The notes under the pieces: generated by a model
The model's database searches: none
What the model saw: only the letters and a program-made list of their open reading frames with translations
Told to the model about the DNA's origin: nothing
Shown: positions 18,447 to 26,375 of the stretch, piece by piece
Position numbering within the stretch: the stretch's first letter is position 1
How the letters are laid out: each line of letters opens with the position of its first letter
Assembly (NCBI RefSeq): GCF_001039355.2
Contig: NW_019775609.1
Span: forward strand, 22,587 to 48,961
Direction of reading: 5' to 3'
Origin: Lingula anatina
Lineage: Eukaryota; Brachiopoda; Lingulata; Lingulida; Lingulidae
DNA: 26,375 nt
Position numbers and translations under genes: made by a program

Positions 18447-21443
18447 AACCTGCTCCGCTGGATAGACAACACACCACTTGTATTTTCGGACTGGTACCAT
18501 CCAGACTATGACAAACTCTTTGTAGAGGAACGCTTCCGAACCGCGGCTAAATATTCAAAAAATGTTCTCAGTGACTTTGCATTCATATCGAGATCAAATC
18601 TATTGAACACTAAGCATCCTGTTTATGACCGTGGAATATTATGTGCAGCTATGATTGTAACTAATCCGCACTACTCGTCCAACTGGATCATGATTCCTTG
18701 CCCGCAAGAATTCCATGCAGCCACTGTGATATGTGAATACCCAAGACACGCCAATGAAAGCAGTGGGCGGCAAGTGTCGTCGAAAACGACTAAAACTGGT
18801 ACCTGTTCTGATTTTCAGTTTGAATGCGGAGACGGCACGTGTGTTTCTATAGATTCTAGGTGTGACGGACAAAAAGATTGCCTAGACGGAAGTGATGAAA
18901 ATGTCACCTGTCAACTACTTCATTTCCGGCGTTGTAAAAACGGACATTATCTTCATGTGTCCCGATTCTGTGACAAAGTGGCTGATTGTTCGGACAACTC
19001 AGACGAAATAGGTTGTATCTATCCGCCTTGTAAAGCAAATCAGTTTTATTGTGGCAGTGGAGAATGCATTCAAATAAGCGAAAGATGCGACTTAATACCC
19101 CACTGTAAAGATGGTTCAGATGAAGCACAGTGCACAAAAACCTACAAGAAGAAATTCTATTCTTGTTTTTCTGATACATTCATCCCGTATTCACAAAAAC
19201 ACGATGGCGTGGTAGACTGTCTAGGACCCTTCGAAGAAGACGAAGTAGACGAGCGGTCGTTACAACAACCATCGATTGAACACTGTGGGGATCAATACAA
19301 CAGGACGTGTAACAAATACACCTGCGACAAATATTCTCATCTCGAAAAATTATTTTTTCTTCGTGAGACTACATCCGGCAAAAATTATAGAAATGCTCAG
19401 GTGTTCTATGGGAACGCGTCTTGCTTTTACGAAAGCAATAAATACGACATCCTATCAACCTGCAGGACTGGGAAGCACCTTAAACAAAACGTGTCTCGCC
19501 TCAATTTAAAATACGTTAGACTGGCTACTAAAGCTATTTTTCTTGACTCGTCGCCATTATGCCACGGGTTCACATGTCCCACAGATTTATATCACCAATG
19601 CCCGTCGTCGTACTGCATACCTGCTAGATCAGTTTGCGACGGGGTCAAAGACTGTCATGATGGCAGTGATGAAATAGCCTGTAACAGCTACTCCTGCCCA
19701 GGTATGTACAGGTGTCGGGGGCAGAACAATTGCTTGCCACAGACACAGGTGCGGGACGGATTCCCTCAATGTAAACTGCGAGATGATGAAGTATTCTATG
19801 GTTTTCAGTGTCCACCGGAGTGCTTTTGTGAAGGGTTTTCGGTAATTTGCCCTGGATTAGTATTCAAGAGGTCACCAAATTCTAATCAGAGTAGATTAAC
19901 TGAGGCGCCTGTTATAATAGGAAGAGATATGGTAAGGAGTCTCATTTTAAAAGATAATCATATATCAGAGGTCATATTGGATAACTGCACGCGACTGCTA
20001 TATCTTGACTTATCAAACAACTCACTGGTCGAAGTTCATAAAACTATATTTCAAGACACTGTCAATCTACGAAGAATTGATCTCTCAAAAAACAGCATCA
20101 GCATCATCCGAAGTGGTTCATTTTCCAATATGATATCTCTTCAAGTGCTGAACATAAGCAACAACCCAATAACTTCCGTTCCTCAGCATTGTTTCCACAA
20201 TCTTCCCGCTTTGCAGCATCTTGATCTGTCAGCTGGTCTACTGTTTGTCCTGGAAAACTGTTCATTTTATAACGTCTCCGTTAACGTTTTAAACATATCG
20301 AGAAACTTTGTCCAGACATTTAATGGCTGGTTGTTTTGTGGTTGGCACAAAGTGAGGGCGATTGATCTGTCTGGAAACCCGTTGGAAGTCAAACAGGACG
20401 AGGCACCAAGTGATGTCGACGTTATAATTGCAGATTCGTTCAGCATCTGCTGCATGTTTCATCAGACAAATTTATGTCAGTCTCATGTTGATTTTTTTGC
20501 ATCGTGTTCAGATATGTTTATGGATAAAGTAATTAAGTACTCGTGTTTTGGTATGGGTCTTCTTTCTGTGGTGTCGTCGTTAGGATTGCTTAAATCGTAT
20601 TTTAGGCTTGAAGGACTGTTTCGGATGAAAGAAGTTGCTGTTGCATTGAATGTCATTGAAGTGCAAACGATTATACCAGTTGCGATAATATATCTTAACA
20701 GTATGTGGATGGCAGATCCTTATTCCAGCCTGTCTAATTCCTGGCGGAGGAGCCCATCGTGTCACGTTGCATCTTTTTTCTACATTTTTCCTCAGGTTGG
20801 TGTTCCTATAATAGTATTTTTTGCTGCTATACAGGCAATTATATTACGAGCCGCTGGAATCGAGAAAGCACATGTGTTAAAGCGCATAGTGTGCGTTGGC
20901 ATAGTTGTTGTCCTCATCATGTCAGTAACCTTTAGTGTTCTTTTGTCCATGGAGCTACAAATCCATACTGGTACCTGTTATCCTTTCATGTTAAGCAGTC
21001 TTATGACTGAAATACAGTATAATTATTTAACGATTGAAATCACATATCTATCAATGTCTGTAATTTCTTTAACTACTTTCGCAGGAGTTTTTATGTATCT
21101 GTTGTATTCTCTGAGATCTCCGTCATCCCAAACCGATTTTCGCAGTATGTGCTGCTTTTTGGAAATTGCCTTATCCGATGCCATACGCTGGTTCCCGTTC
21201 ACAGTCTCGTGTATCTTGCACTTAAAGAACAACCCGGTGTCTGATTACGCTGCGCAGTGGGTGCAGTTAGTTGTGCTTAACATGCGGCCCATCGTATGTG
21301 CCTTTATTCATATTTGTTTAGGGCCTTTGTGGAAGAAAGTTGAGCGTTTTTTTGTACAGACAGGGGTTGGGTCCACTAGTCAACCGGCATTGGGGAGGCA
21401 AAGGATGGAGGCAAGAGAAGAACAGGAAGATACGCGATTATAG
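18447..21443 (+). CDS. Chimeric lectin/LDLa/LRR seven-transmembrane receptor, GRL101-like, last exon
   Basis: A receptor of the LDLa-LRR-7TM class, related to snail GRL101 and vertebrate relaxin receptors (type C LGRs). The exon starts after TTACCTGTTTTTAG; the in-frame TAG at 18444 forms the acceptor. It runs 998 codons to TAG. Residues 1-98 are the C-terminal half of a C-type lectin domain ([21 protein letters not shown]). About 120-450 are LDL-receptor class A modules ([52 protein letters not shown] plus two degenerate ones). About 454-470 is a cysteine-rich LRR cap (CPPECFCEG), and 495-650 are LRRs ([32 protein letters not shown]). Seven hydrophobic segments follow (about 695-960), then a short charged tail. 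The start, signal peptide and ligand side lie in upstream exons outside view. Several class A GPCR motifs are altered (see findings). The whole LRR-7TM part is uninterrupted by introns. Confidence 0.87.
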   Translation, partial: NLLRWIDNTPLVFSDWYHPDYDKLFVEERFRTAAKYSKNVLSDFAFISRSNLLNTKHPVYDRGILCAAMIVTNPHYSSNWIMIPCPQEFHAATVICEYPRHANESSGRQVSSKTTKTGTCSDFQFECGDGTCVSIDSRCDGQKDCLDGSDENVTCQLLHFRRCKNGHYLHVSRFCDKVADCSDNSDEIGCIYPPCKANQFYCGSGECIQISERCDLIPHCKDGSDEAQCTKTYKKKFYSCFSDTFIPYSQKHDGVVDCLGPFEEDEVDERSLQQPSIEHCGDQYNRTCNKYTCDKYSHLEKLFFLRETTSGKNYRNAQVFYGNASCFYESNKYDILSTCRTGKHLKQNVSRLNLKYVRLATKAIFLDSSPLCHGFTCPTDLYHQCPSSYCIPARSVCDGVKDCHDGSDEIACNSYSCPGMYRCRGQNNCLPQTQVRDGFPQCKLRDDEVFYGFQCPPECFCEGFSVICPGLVFKRSPNSNQSRLTEAPVIIGRDMVRSLILKDNHISEVILDNCTRLLYLDLSNNSLVEVHKTIFQDTVNLRRIDLSKNSISIIRSGSFSNMISLQVLNISNNPITSVPQHCFHNLPALQHLDLSAGLLFVLENCSFYNVSVNVLNISRNFVQTFNGWLFCGWHKVRAIDLSGNPLEVKQDEAPSDVDVIIADSFSICCMFHQTNLCQSHVDFFASCSDMFMDKVIKYSCFGMGLLSVVSSLGLLKSYFRLEGLFRMKEVAVALNVIEVQTIIPVAIIYLNSMWMADPYSSLSNSWRRSPSCHVASFFYIFPQVGVPIIVFFAAIQAIILRAAGIEKAHVLKRIVCVGIVVVLIMSVTFSVLLSMELQIHTGTCYPFMLSSLMTEIQYNYLTIEITYLSMSVISLTTFAGVFMYLLYSLRSPSSQTDFRSMCCFLEIALSDAIRWFPFTVSCILHLKNNPVSDYAAQWVQLVVLNMRPIVCAFIHICLGPLWKKVERFFVQTGVGSTSQPALGRQRMEAREEQEDTRL

Positions 21444-21602
21444 AATATATATGAACAATCAATGTACATCAAAAAGATAAGTGTATTTTCTAAAATGTCA
21501 TGTTTTAATTGTAGAATATTCATTTTATTTCCGATTTGTCGATTGTTAACTTTAATGCTTCATTCAGCTTTTAGTTTTGTAAATGCAGGGCTAGATACTT
21601 AA

Positions 21603-21939
21603 AGGGATAATAACTCTTCGTTTCGGCCAAAAAATGAATTTTCCTGAAGTAAACAACAATTTTCCCATACTTACCAATGGTTATTGAATCCATTTTTACA
21701 TTCAAAGTTAGTCCCTGGTTTTTTTCTAAGAAGTTTGGTTTTTTGTTAAAATCTCTTAAGAGATTTTAACAGAGTACAGCCATCAATGGCAGTCACATGG
21801 TCTAAAGACGAGCTCAGATATCAGAATAATAGCTATGACTGCCGTTTTTGTGGTAAAACAGAATATATTATATTTCTATGAGTTATTCACAATGTTTTTA
21901 TTGTGAAATATAGATCTCATACGAAGAGTTATTATCCCT
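21603..21939. mobile_element. 337-bp MITE flanked by TTAA, with a 26-bp central palindrome
   Basis: The ends AGGGATAATAACTCTTCGT (21603-21621) and its exact complement (21921-21939) are flanked by TTAA on both sides (21599-21602 and 21940-21943), as in piggyBac-type insertion. Near its middle, 21745-21770 is a perfect palindrome centred on CTTAAG. It lies 160 bases after the receptor stop codon, so it may be within the 3' UTR. Confidence 0.88.
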
Positions 21940-22063
21940 TTAAACTATTTATGATTGTGTAAGTTGGTCTGAAGGTTAGGCTGTATTGTTGCAATTGGTA
22001 AACTTTTCAAATTTTGTGACTTATCTGAATGCTTTGGTTGAGGCATCTTTTAATGAAATGTGA

Positions 22064-22069
22064 AATAAA
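22064..22069 (+). promoter_or_regulatory. Candidate poly(A) signal of the receptor gene
   Basis: AATAAA lies about 620 bases after the stop codon, beyond the MITE. Motif match only; other A-rich hexamers occur nearby. Confidence 0.3.
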
Positions 22070-22099
22070 CCTGCGAAGCTGTTGGGTTTGTCGAGATGA

Positions 22100-23640
22100 A
22101 TACCTTATAGCAATTGCAAATTTATTTCAAAAGAAGTAGTCATGATTTGAATATATATAATACTCTATCCGTGAAATTGATTTCTGTAAAAATGAGTGTT
22201 AATTAATACGTAGTTGGTATTTTCTGTCGTTTGAAAGAACAATTTAATTGATGTATATTATATAAATTTTTAATATAACAATTTAATTTATGATCATTTT
22301 ATATTTTATGTAATTGTCTCTTATAACTTTTCACATTGCATATCTGTAACACAAATTTTCCTGGTAATTTCCATTATTGATATTTCATGATAACCGATCT
22401 AATTTCTTTTGATTTATCGTATTATCTGAATGTAATTATATAATCAGATTTTCAAATTTATGCATTTTGTAAGATACTATTTTAATGATAGATTTTAAGA
22501 TATTCACGATGTTTCAAACATTACCGCTCAGATATTCATTCACCAATAATCCGTCAGTGTGCATTAATTATGTGTATAAAAAGTATCTTCATCAAGTTAT
22601 GATTTTACTTACTTTTCTATTTTTACCCCCACTTATGCAGTGACACGCGTTTGTTAGACGCATGCAATCACCACTAAAGGTGTATTTTTCAATCGATGCA
22701 ATTATGAAACAAGCATGCATACTGTCACATGAGATATTACAAGCTATAAGCTGCTTACACCTTATGTTCAACCTGCAGTCCACACCCTCTTAACGACCTG
22801 TATGACGTTGTCTGTGGGGATTCAGAAACTCCTTTTTACACTTGTCCTTGGGGATACTTGGCTTAGTCAATCACCACATGAAAAGAAAGAGAAAGTCACC
22901 ACAATTTTCAAAATGAGACAAATTGACTACTCTGCCAAGCTACGCAATTAGCAAATATAAGTCCAACAGTGAAATGGCTCTCTGCGCTATGCTTAACCAA
23001 AATATGAAAGGGCAAGTCACAAATGTTGACATAATTACAAATTATGACAGTTTGTCAGTCATTGTTCAACTATGTCCAATTGGTTAAGAACTCCAAATCA
23101 AAAAAAAAAAAAAAAAAAAAAAAAAAGACGGCAAAAACTAAAAGGTGTGACAGAATCCGTCGTCAACGTACCCTAGGGGCATTGAAAGATGAATGACACT
23201 AATACTTCAGATCATGGCTTGTGTAAAAAACAACAGAAAGTAAATTTTACAAAATCTTTAACAGTGTCAAAATAGATTATTTCGCCGAGCTCCCTCTCCA
23301 ATTCTATAATACTAGTAGAGTCATTTAAGAAAAGAAATGGCATAATTGCTCATATCGGTAACTTCTGGCATATTCCTTGAACTGCAAAATACAACTGCTC
23401 TAAATATCGTACATGTACATTGTTTTAATATACATTAAACTAAATCTATTGTACGCACTTCACGTTCACACATCATCTCGACAGCCGGTTGACGCACATG
23501 TACAGGGTAGCTAAGACCAGTAGGTTATGAGACGACCGTCACGAGTGAAATATTTAAAAAAAAACGGATATATCTTTAAAGTACTACTTAATTAAAACTG
23601 CAGATGAAAGACACAAACGTTTACCACACCACAAGACGCC
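22100..23640. other. Intergenic or intronic AT-rich stretch with a poly(A) tract
   Basis: No gene is recognised on either strand. A run of about 27 A at 23100-23127 may be the tail of a retroposed element, but I could not identify a SINE or LINE body before it. The missing downstream exons of the HIT gene would be expected here or further left; I did not find them. Confidence 0.4.
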
Positions 23641-23668
23641 AAATAGTCCATGAGCCAAAGGCCAAAAA

Positions 23669-24338
23669 ATCCAATTTGGCTGCACCCCCCGTCAGGCAAA
23701 GGTTTTAGGATTGATTCTTGTAGTTTAGAACCTGAATTTTTCATTTCTGCTTGTTTCCGGCTTGAAAAAGTGTCCGTTTGTACCGGAAACAGGCCAAATC
23801 CAAGATGGCCGCCAGTAAATTCATGTGTCAACTGTAAATACAAAAATTGATTTAAAAGTTACTTAACAACTTAATCTTATCAAAATTTGCACTGATCACA
23901 AGTACTTTGGCCTTCTTTGATTTTTCAGGCACTTTACATTTTTCAAGATGGCGACTGAATCCAAGATGGCGGCCATTTTCCTTACTTTTTGTGAAAAAAT
24001 ACAAATACCTAAATTTGAATTTTTTTTTTATTAACCAAAAATTAGGAATATTTTACATGTTTTGATGTATTTGAATAAGTTGAAGTCTATATTTTTAATT
24101 TTTACCAGTTAATTTATCACAAAATTGTACATTTGAACACAGATGGCTCTAATCCAAGATGGCCACCACATAAAATAGGCTTTTTGTTTTGATATGTCAA
24201 CAAGCCTTTCTCAGTATAAAACATCTCTGACTACTTAATGGAGGATTTATTGCACAGGTCATGGTATGAAAAGTATGACTGAATAATTTAAATTGTTTTG
24301 AGATTTTGTTCAGGGTATAAAAATCCAAAATGGCCGCC
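23669..24338. repeat. Recurring AATCCAAGATGGCSGCC motifs
   Basis: Copies lie at 23797-23813, 23944-23955 (CAAGATGGCGAC), 23959-23974 (exact CAAGATGGCGGCC), 24151-24167 and 24322-24338. A looser AATCCAATTTGGCTGC is at about 23669. Between copies the sequence is AT-rich and not clearly conserved. The core matches the known binding motif of the zinc-finger factor YY1 (AAGATGGCGGC). The block lies downstream of exon 24376-24455 of the HIT gene, in its presumed intron. Confidence 0.8.
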
Positions 24339-24375
24339 AATTTCTGGATTCAAAACGTACATTATTTTGATTTGN

Positions 24376-24455
24376 CATAATCTACTGCCATCCCCTCACA
24401 CACCATGGCAACATTGGGAGTGTTGAAAGCCTTCTGAAGCAACTGACCCACTTTT
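24376..24455 (-). CDS. HIT-domain protein, exon 3 of those visible
   Basis: This exon follows a good acceptor (CCTCTTTTCAG). The AG left over from the previous exon joins its first A to give Arg, and the frame then reads KVGQLLQKAFNTPNVAMVCE and ends GMAVDY. In HIT proteins an E-G-x-x-x-D-(Y/H) strand leads directly into the His-x-His-x-His nucleotide-binding motif, so the next exon should start with the Ala-His-Val part. The exon would end in phase 1 at 24376, and the single ambiguous base (N, 24375) falls exactly in the donor site, so the border cannot be read. I did not find the next exon in 21444-24375. Confidence 0.72.
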
Positions 24456-24958
24456 CTGAAAAGAGGGAGGGAAATTCAACGGCCACACTGTTTTGACTGA
24501 TGGAACACTGTATTTTTACACTGTATAAGAACATGTATGTTCTGAAGAATGACATAACAAGTATGAAGATGATTCTCAAGCAGCTGGTCCATCTTCCATC
24601 TTCAAGAAAGAAAGTGAAATATATGTAATGGCCAAATTTCAGTTTATTTTTTTATTATTTTTTTTTATTGACAAAGGCAATTAAAAACATTTCAAATGCT
24701 TCATTTTTCCACAAAGTTTACTGCTGGAAGTTTTTTCATTTTTCATTTTCACAAATTCACAACAAATTACTTTCTGAGACAAAACCAACAAATTTTGAAT
24801 TAACATTTTGCAAATTAACAAAAAAAAAAAAAAACATATTTGAGGCAAAATTGCTCATTTATCCTGTTAGGAAGTTTAGGGTTAGTGTCAAAATTACATT
24901 ATTCCCAATACTTGGATCTTTTTCATTTATTTAAGTATTTCATAGCATTTTTAAGACT

Positions 24959-25030
24959 TGTTTCCATGGTATCACTCACTGTTGTCTCCATGGCAACAGT
25001 ACTCACTACTGTAACCATGGTTACACTCAC
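24959..25030 (-). repeat. Three-copy minisatellite starting at the splice donor, with X-box-like palindromes
   Basis: Read on minus, units 25030-25007 (24 bp), 25006-24980 (27 bp) and 24979-24959 (21 bp) each begin with GTGAGT and contain CCATGG inside a larger dyad: GTAACCATGGTTAC, GTTGCCATGGAGAC and GATACCATGGAAAC. The first unit's GTGAGT is the donor of exon 25031-25160. The second dyad is close to the RFX X-box consensus (GTTGCCATGGCAAC type). Confidence 0.85.
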
Positions 25031-25160
25031 CTTGCTGCTAACATTAAAGAAACGTAGTCCTGTTCTTCTATTGCAGGAATGTTGCTTGATAACCGTTTCC
25101 GTGGCAACAGGACAGTAAAGCCCGGAGTGTTTGGAAAGGGAGTCAAAACAGCCACATGGT
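25031..25160 (-). CDS. HIT-domain protein, exon 2 of those visible
   Basis: The HIT (histidine triad) fold binds nucleotides; family members are nucleotide hydrolases or transferases. The exon has an acceptor (TTCTACACAG) and a strong donor (GCAAG|GTGAGT). It completes the split Asp codon from the previous exon and reads HVAVLTPFPNTPGFTVLLPR, then KRLSSNIPAIEEQDYVSLML, ending in phase 2. This is the central HIT strand region (x-H-V-A-x-L-T-P-F-x-N-T-P-G-F-T-V). The usual PRKH is here PRKR. Phases join cleanly to exons 25553-25769 and 24376-24455. The minus-strand frame 24923-25198 is a different, non-coding frame over the same DNA. Confidence 0.85.
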
Positions 25161-25290
25161 CTGTGTAGAAGACAGATCAAGAGAAAATTATTAATCATTT
25201 TTTTCCAGTATAATTTTGGAGTAGAAATTTAAATAGCAAAAGAAAACTCTCATCACGAAATGTAATGGGTACCTGTACAGGGTTGTATTT

Positions 25291-25374
25291 CCCATTTACC
25301 CCATCCACTAGCAGTCTGTGACATTAACCACACCCATTTACCCCATTCACTAGCAGTCTGGGACATAAACCACA
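25291..25374. repeat. Two-copy 42-bp tandem repeat
   Basis: Units containing CCCATTTACCCCAT and CACTAGCAGTCTG lie at 25291-25332 and 25333-25374 with few differences, in the intron between the HIT exons. Confidence 0.9.
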
Positions 25375-25552
25375 GGCACAGTTTCCAATGCCAGGACTTA
25401 TGTCTATAACATTTCTAATAATTTATTTTTAATAATAAGACCTGTCCAGGCCTGAGGATATTTTCACAACTTTTAAGTTCATGTTTGTTCTAATAAACTC
25501 GTTAAAGAGGGCTATAGCAGCTCAACCATCTGTTGCTTAGTAATGTACAAAC

Positions 25553-25769
25553 CTTCACTTTGCCAAATACGCCATTGCTGTACTTCCCCTCTGATGATTC
25601 GACTGAAAAGATTATCATCTTTGGGGTTGCCATGAAAAGTGTAATCTTCAACAAAAGGAGGTTGGCACTGTAGAATGGAAGACTTCACTGCATCGAGGGT
25701 ATCGTCCGAGGCCTTCGGTCCATCCTTGGTACTGGTGTAGCCTTTGTATTTGTCTGAGTATTCAAGGTC
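25553..25769 (-). CDS. HIT-domain protein, exon 1 of those visible
   Basis: The exon is bounded by an acceptor (ACATATTCTAG) and a donor (GTGAAG|GTTTGT) and encodes 72 residues plus one base. The second half, FHGNPKDDNLFSRIIRGEV and QQWRIWQSE, is the start of a HIT domain (the D-N-x-F-x-R-I-I-R-G-E-x pattern). The first half, YKGYTSTKDGPKASDD, looks like the segment that closes a HIT domain of this family. The protein may therefore carry two HIT domains in tandem, or this is a family-specific N-terminal part. The earlier exon was not found up to the window end. No stop interrupts the three joined exons, so an active gene is likely. The gene converges on the receptor gene. Confidence 0.8.
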
Positions 25770-26304
25770 CTAGAATATGTTAAAATGTGCAATAATATGC
25801 AAGTATTATATTTTTATGTAGTTCAGTGGCATATCTGGGAATAAGTTGGGTTGGTATCTGTGGTGGATCCAGAGATATTTCTGATAGTCTTCCAAATTAC
25901 CTTTGTTGATTCATCCTTCATTTTTGACCACCTTCCAGCAGAAAAAATTAGATATCCACCAGTGAGACTTGAAAAATTCTGACTGTCTTCTGGGAGACCT
26001 ACATGACAGCTTCTGTCTGCCCTGTGGTATCACCATGTTTAAGTAATTACACCAAATAGAGAGTCTTTTTCCCTTAAACCGTACACAAATTCAATCCAAC
26101 TGTTTGGATCCTTCAAAATCAATGCAGTTAGTTGGCTACATGGAGCGCAAGGGCTTTGATTAGATTACTCTTTTACCTAATACACTTGCTATCAAGTTTT
26201 CAATCTCTCAAAATGATGCAATACAGAAATACCGTGTTTGCCTAAAAAGGGTTTTAAGTCTGAATTTTTTTCTTGTAGTTCTACGGTATCCACCCTGAGC
26301 TTCA
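25770..26304. other. Presumed intron of the HIT gene; no exon found
   Basis: No frame with HIT motifs or good splice borders was recognised on the minus strand, and no repeat stands out. Confidence 0.4.
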
Positions 26305-26375
26305 GAGCTAACTTGACACTAACCTTTTCACTGTAGCCTATCTCCATCGTGAAAAGGTTAGTGTCAAGTTAGCTC
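26305..26375. repeat. Perfect 27-bp inverted repeat at the window end
   Basis: 26305-26331 (GAGCTAACTTGACACTAACC and on) is the exact reverse complement of 26349-26375, with a 17-base loop. The right arm ends on the last base of the window, so the pair may extend further. Confidence 0.95.

Noticed and set aside
23100-23127. Poly(A) tract as the tail of a SINE or LINE
   Set aside because: I found no convincing A and B boxes, LINE frames or target duplication around it.
23592-23850. Overlapping 83- and 66-codon frames on both strands
   Set aside because: They fall partly in the YY1-like repeat region, have no splice or family support, and do not contain HIT motifs.
22592-24375. Search for the His-x-His-x-His exon of the HIT gene
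   Set aside because: ACATGTAAAATATT (minus, about 24047) can be read His-Val-Lys but has no acceptor and hits a stop at once.

Overview
The window looks like nuclear DNA of an invertebrate animal, most probably a bivalve or other mollusc. The signs are AT-rich sequence with long introns, many microsatellites and very dense small DNA transposons. There is also a degenerate tyrosine-recombinase (YR) retrotransposon, a PIF/Harbinger element, and a receptor of the GRL101 type (LDL-receptor class A repeats, leucine-rich repeats and seven transmembrane helices) that is expanded in molluscs. The species call is inference. No rRNA, tRNA, CRISPR array or bacterial-style operon was seen.

Layout. 1-3000 has no recognisable gene but holds three consecutive inverted-repeat pairs (1394-1975), a hairpin, AT microsatellites and a MITE-like block. 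3026-3311 carries five copies of a small hairpin motif beside the YR retrotransposon. The retrotransposon lies on the minus strand in pieces: ORF1 at 8822-9468, then reverse transcriptase, RNase H and recombinase from 5267 down to 3424, with several frameshifts. Between the pieces sits a PIF/Harbinger element: an apparently intact eight-exon Myb/SANT-like gene on the plus strand (5274-7345) facing one exon of its DDE transposase on the minus strand (8135-8389), then a hAT-like MITE (8598-8817).

10031-16373 is a repeat complex bounded by a 46-bp inverted repeat. It contains a roughly 2.4-kb imperfect long inverted repeat (10820-13230) and a segmental duplication (12898-14528 and 15065-16081) separated by a 70-N assembly gap. 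The first copy contains a 551-bp MITE whose empty site survives in the second copy.

Two host genes occupy the right half. The last exon of a chimeric C-type-lectin/LDLa/LRR/7TM receptor is at 18447-21443 (+), with a TTAA-flanked MITE just downstream. Three internal exons of a HIT-domain (histidine triad) protein are on the minus strand at 25553-25769, 25031-25160 and 24376-24455. They were found by joining compatible splice phases and matching HIT motifs; the exon with the histidine triad itself was not found. The window ends in a perfect 27-bp inverted repeat.

The two host genes show no functional link in sequence. The most striking host-side signal is a three-copy minisatellite that starts exactly at the splice donor of a HIT exon: each unit carries GTGAGT and an RFX X-box-like palindrome.
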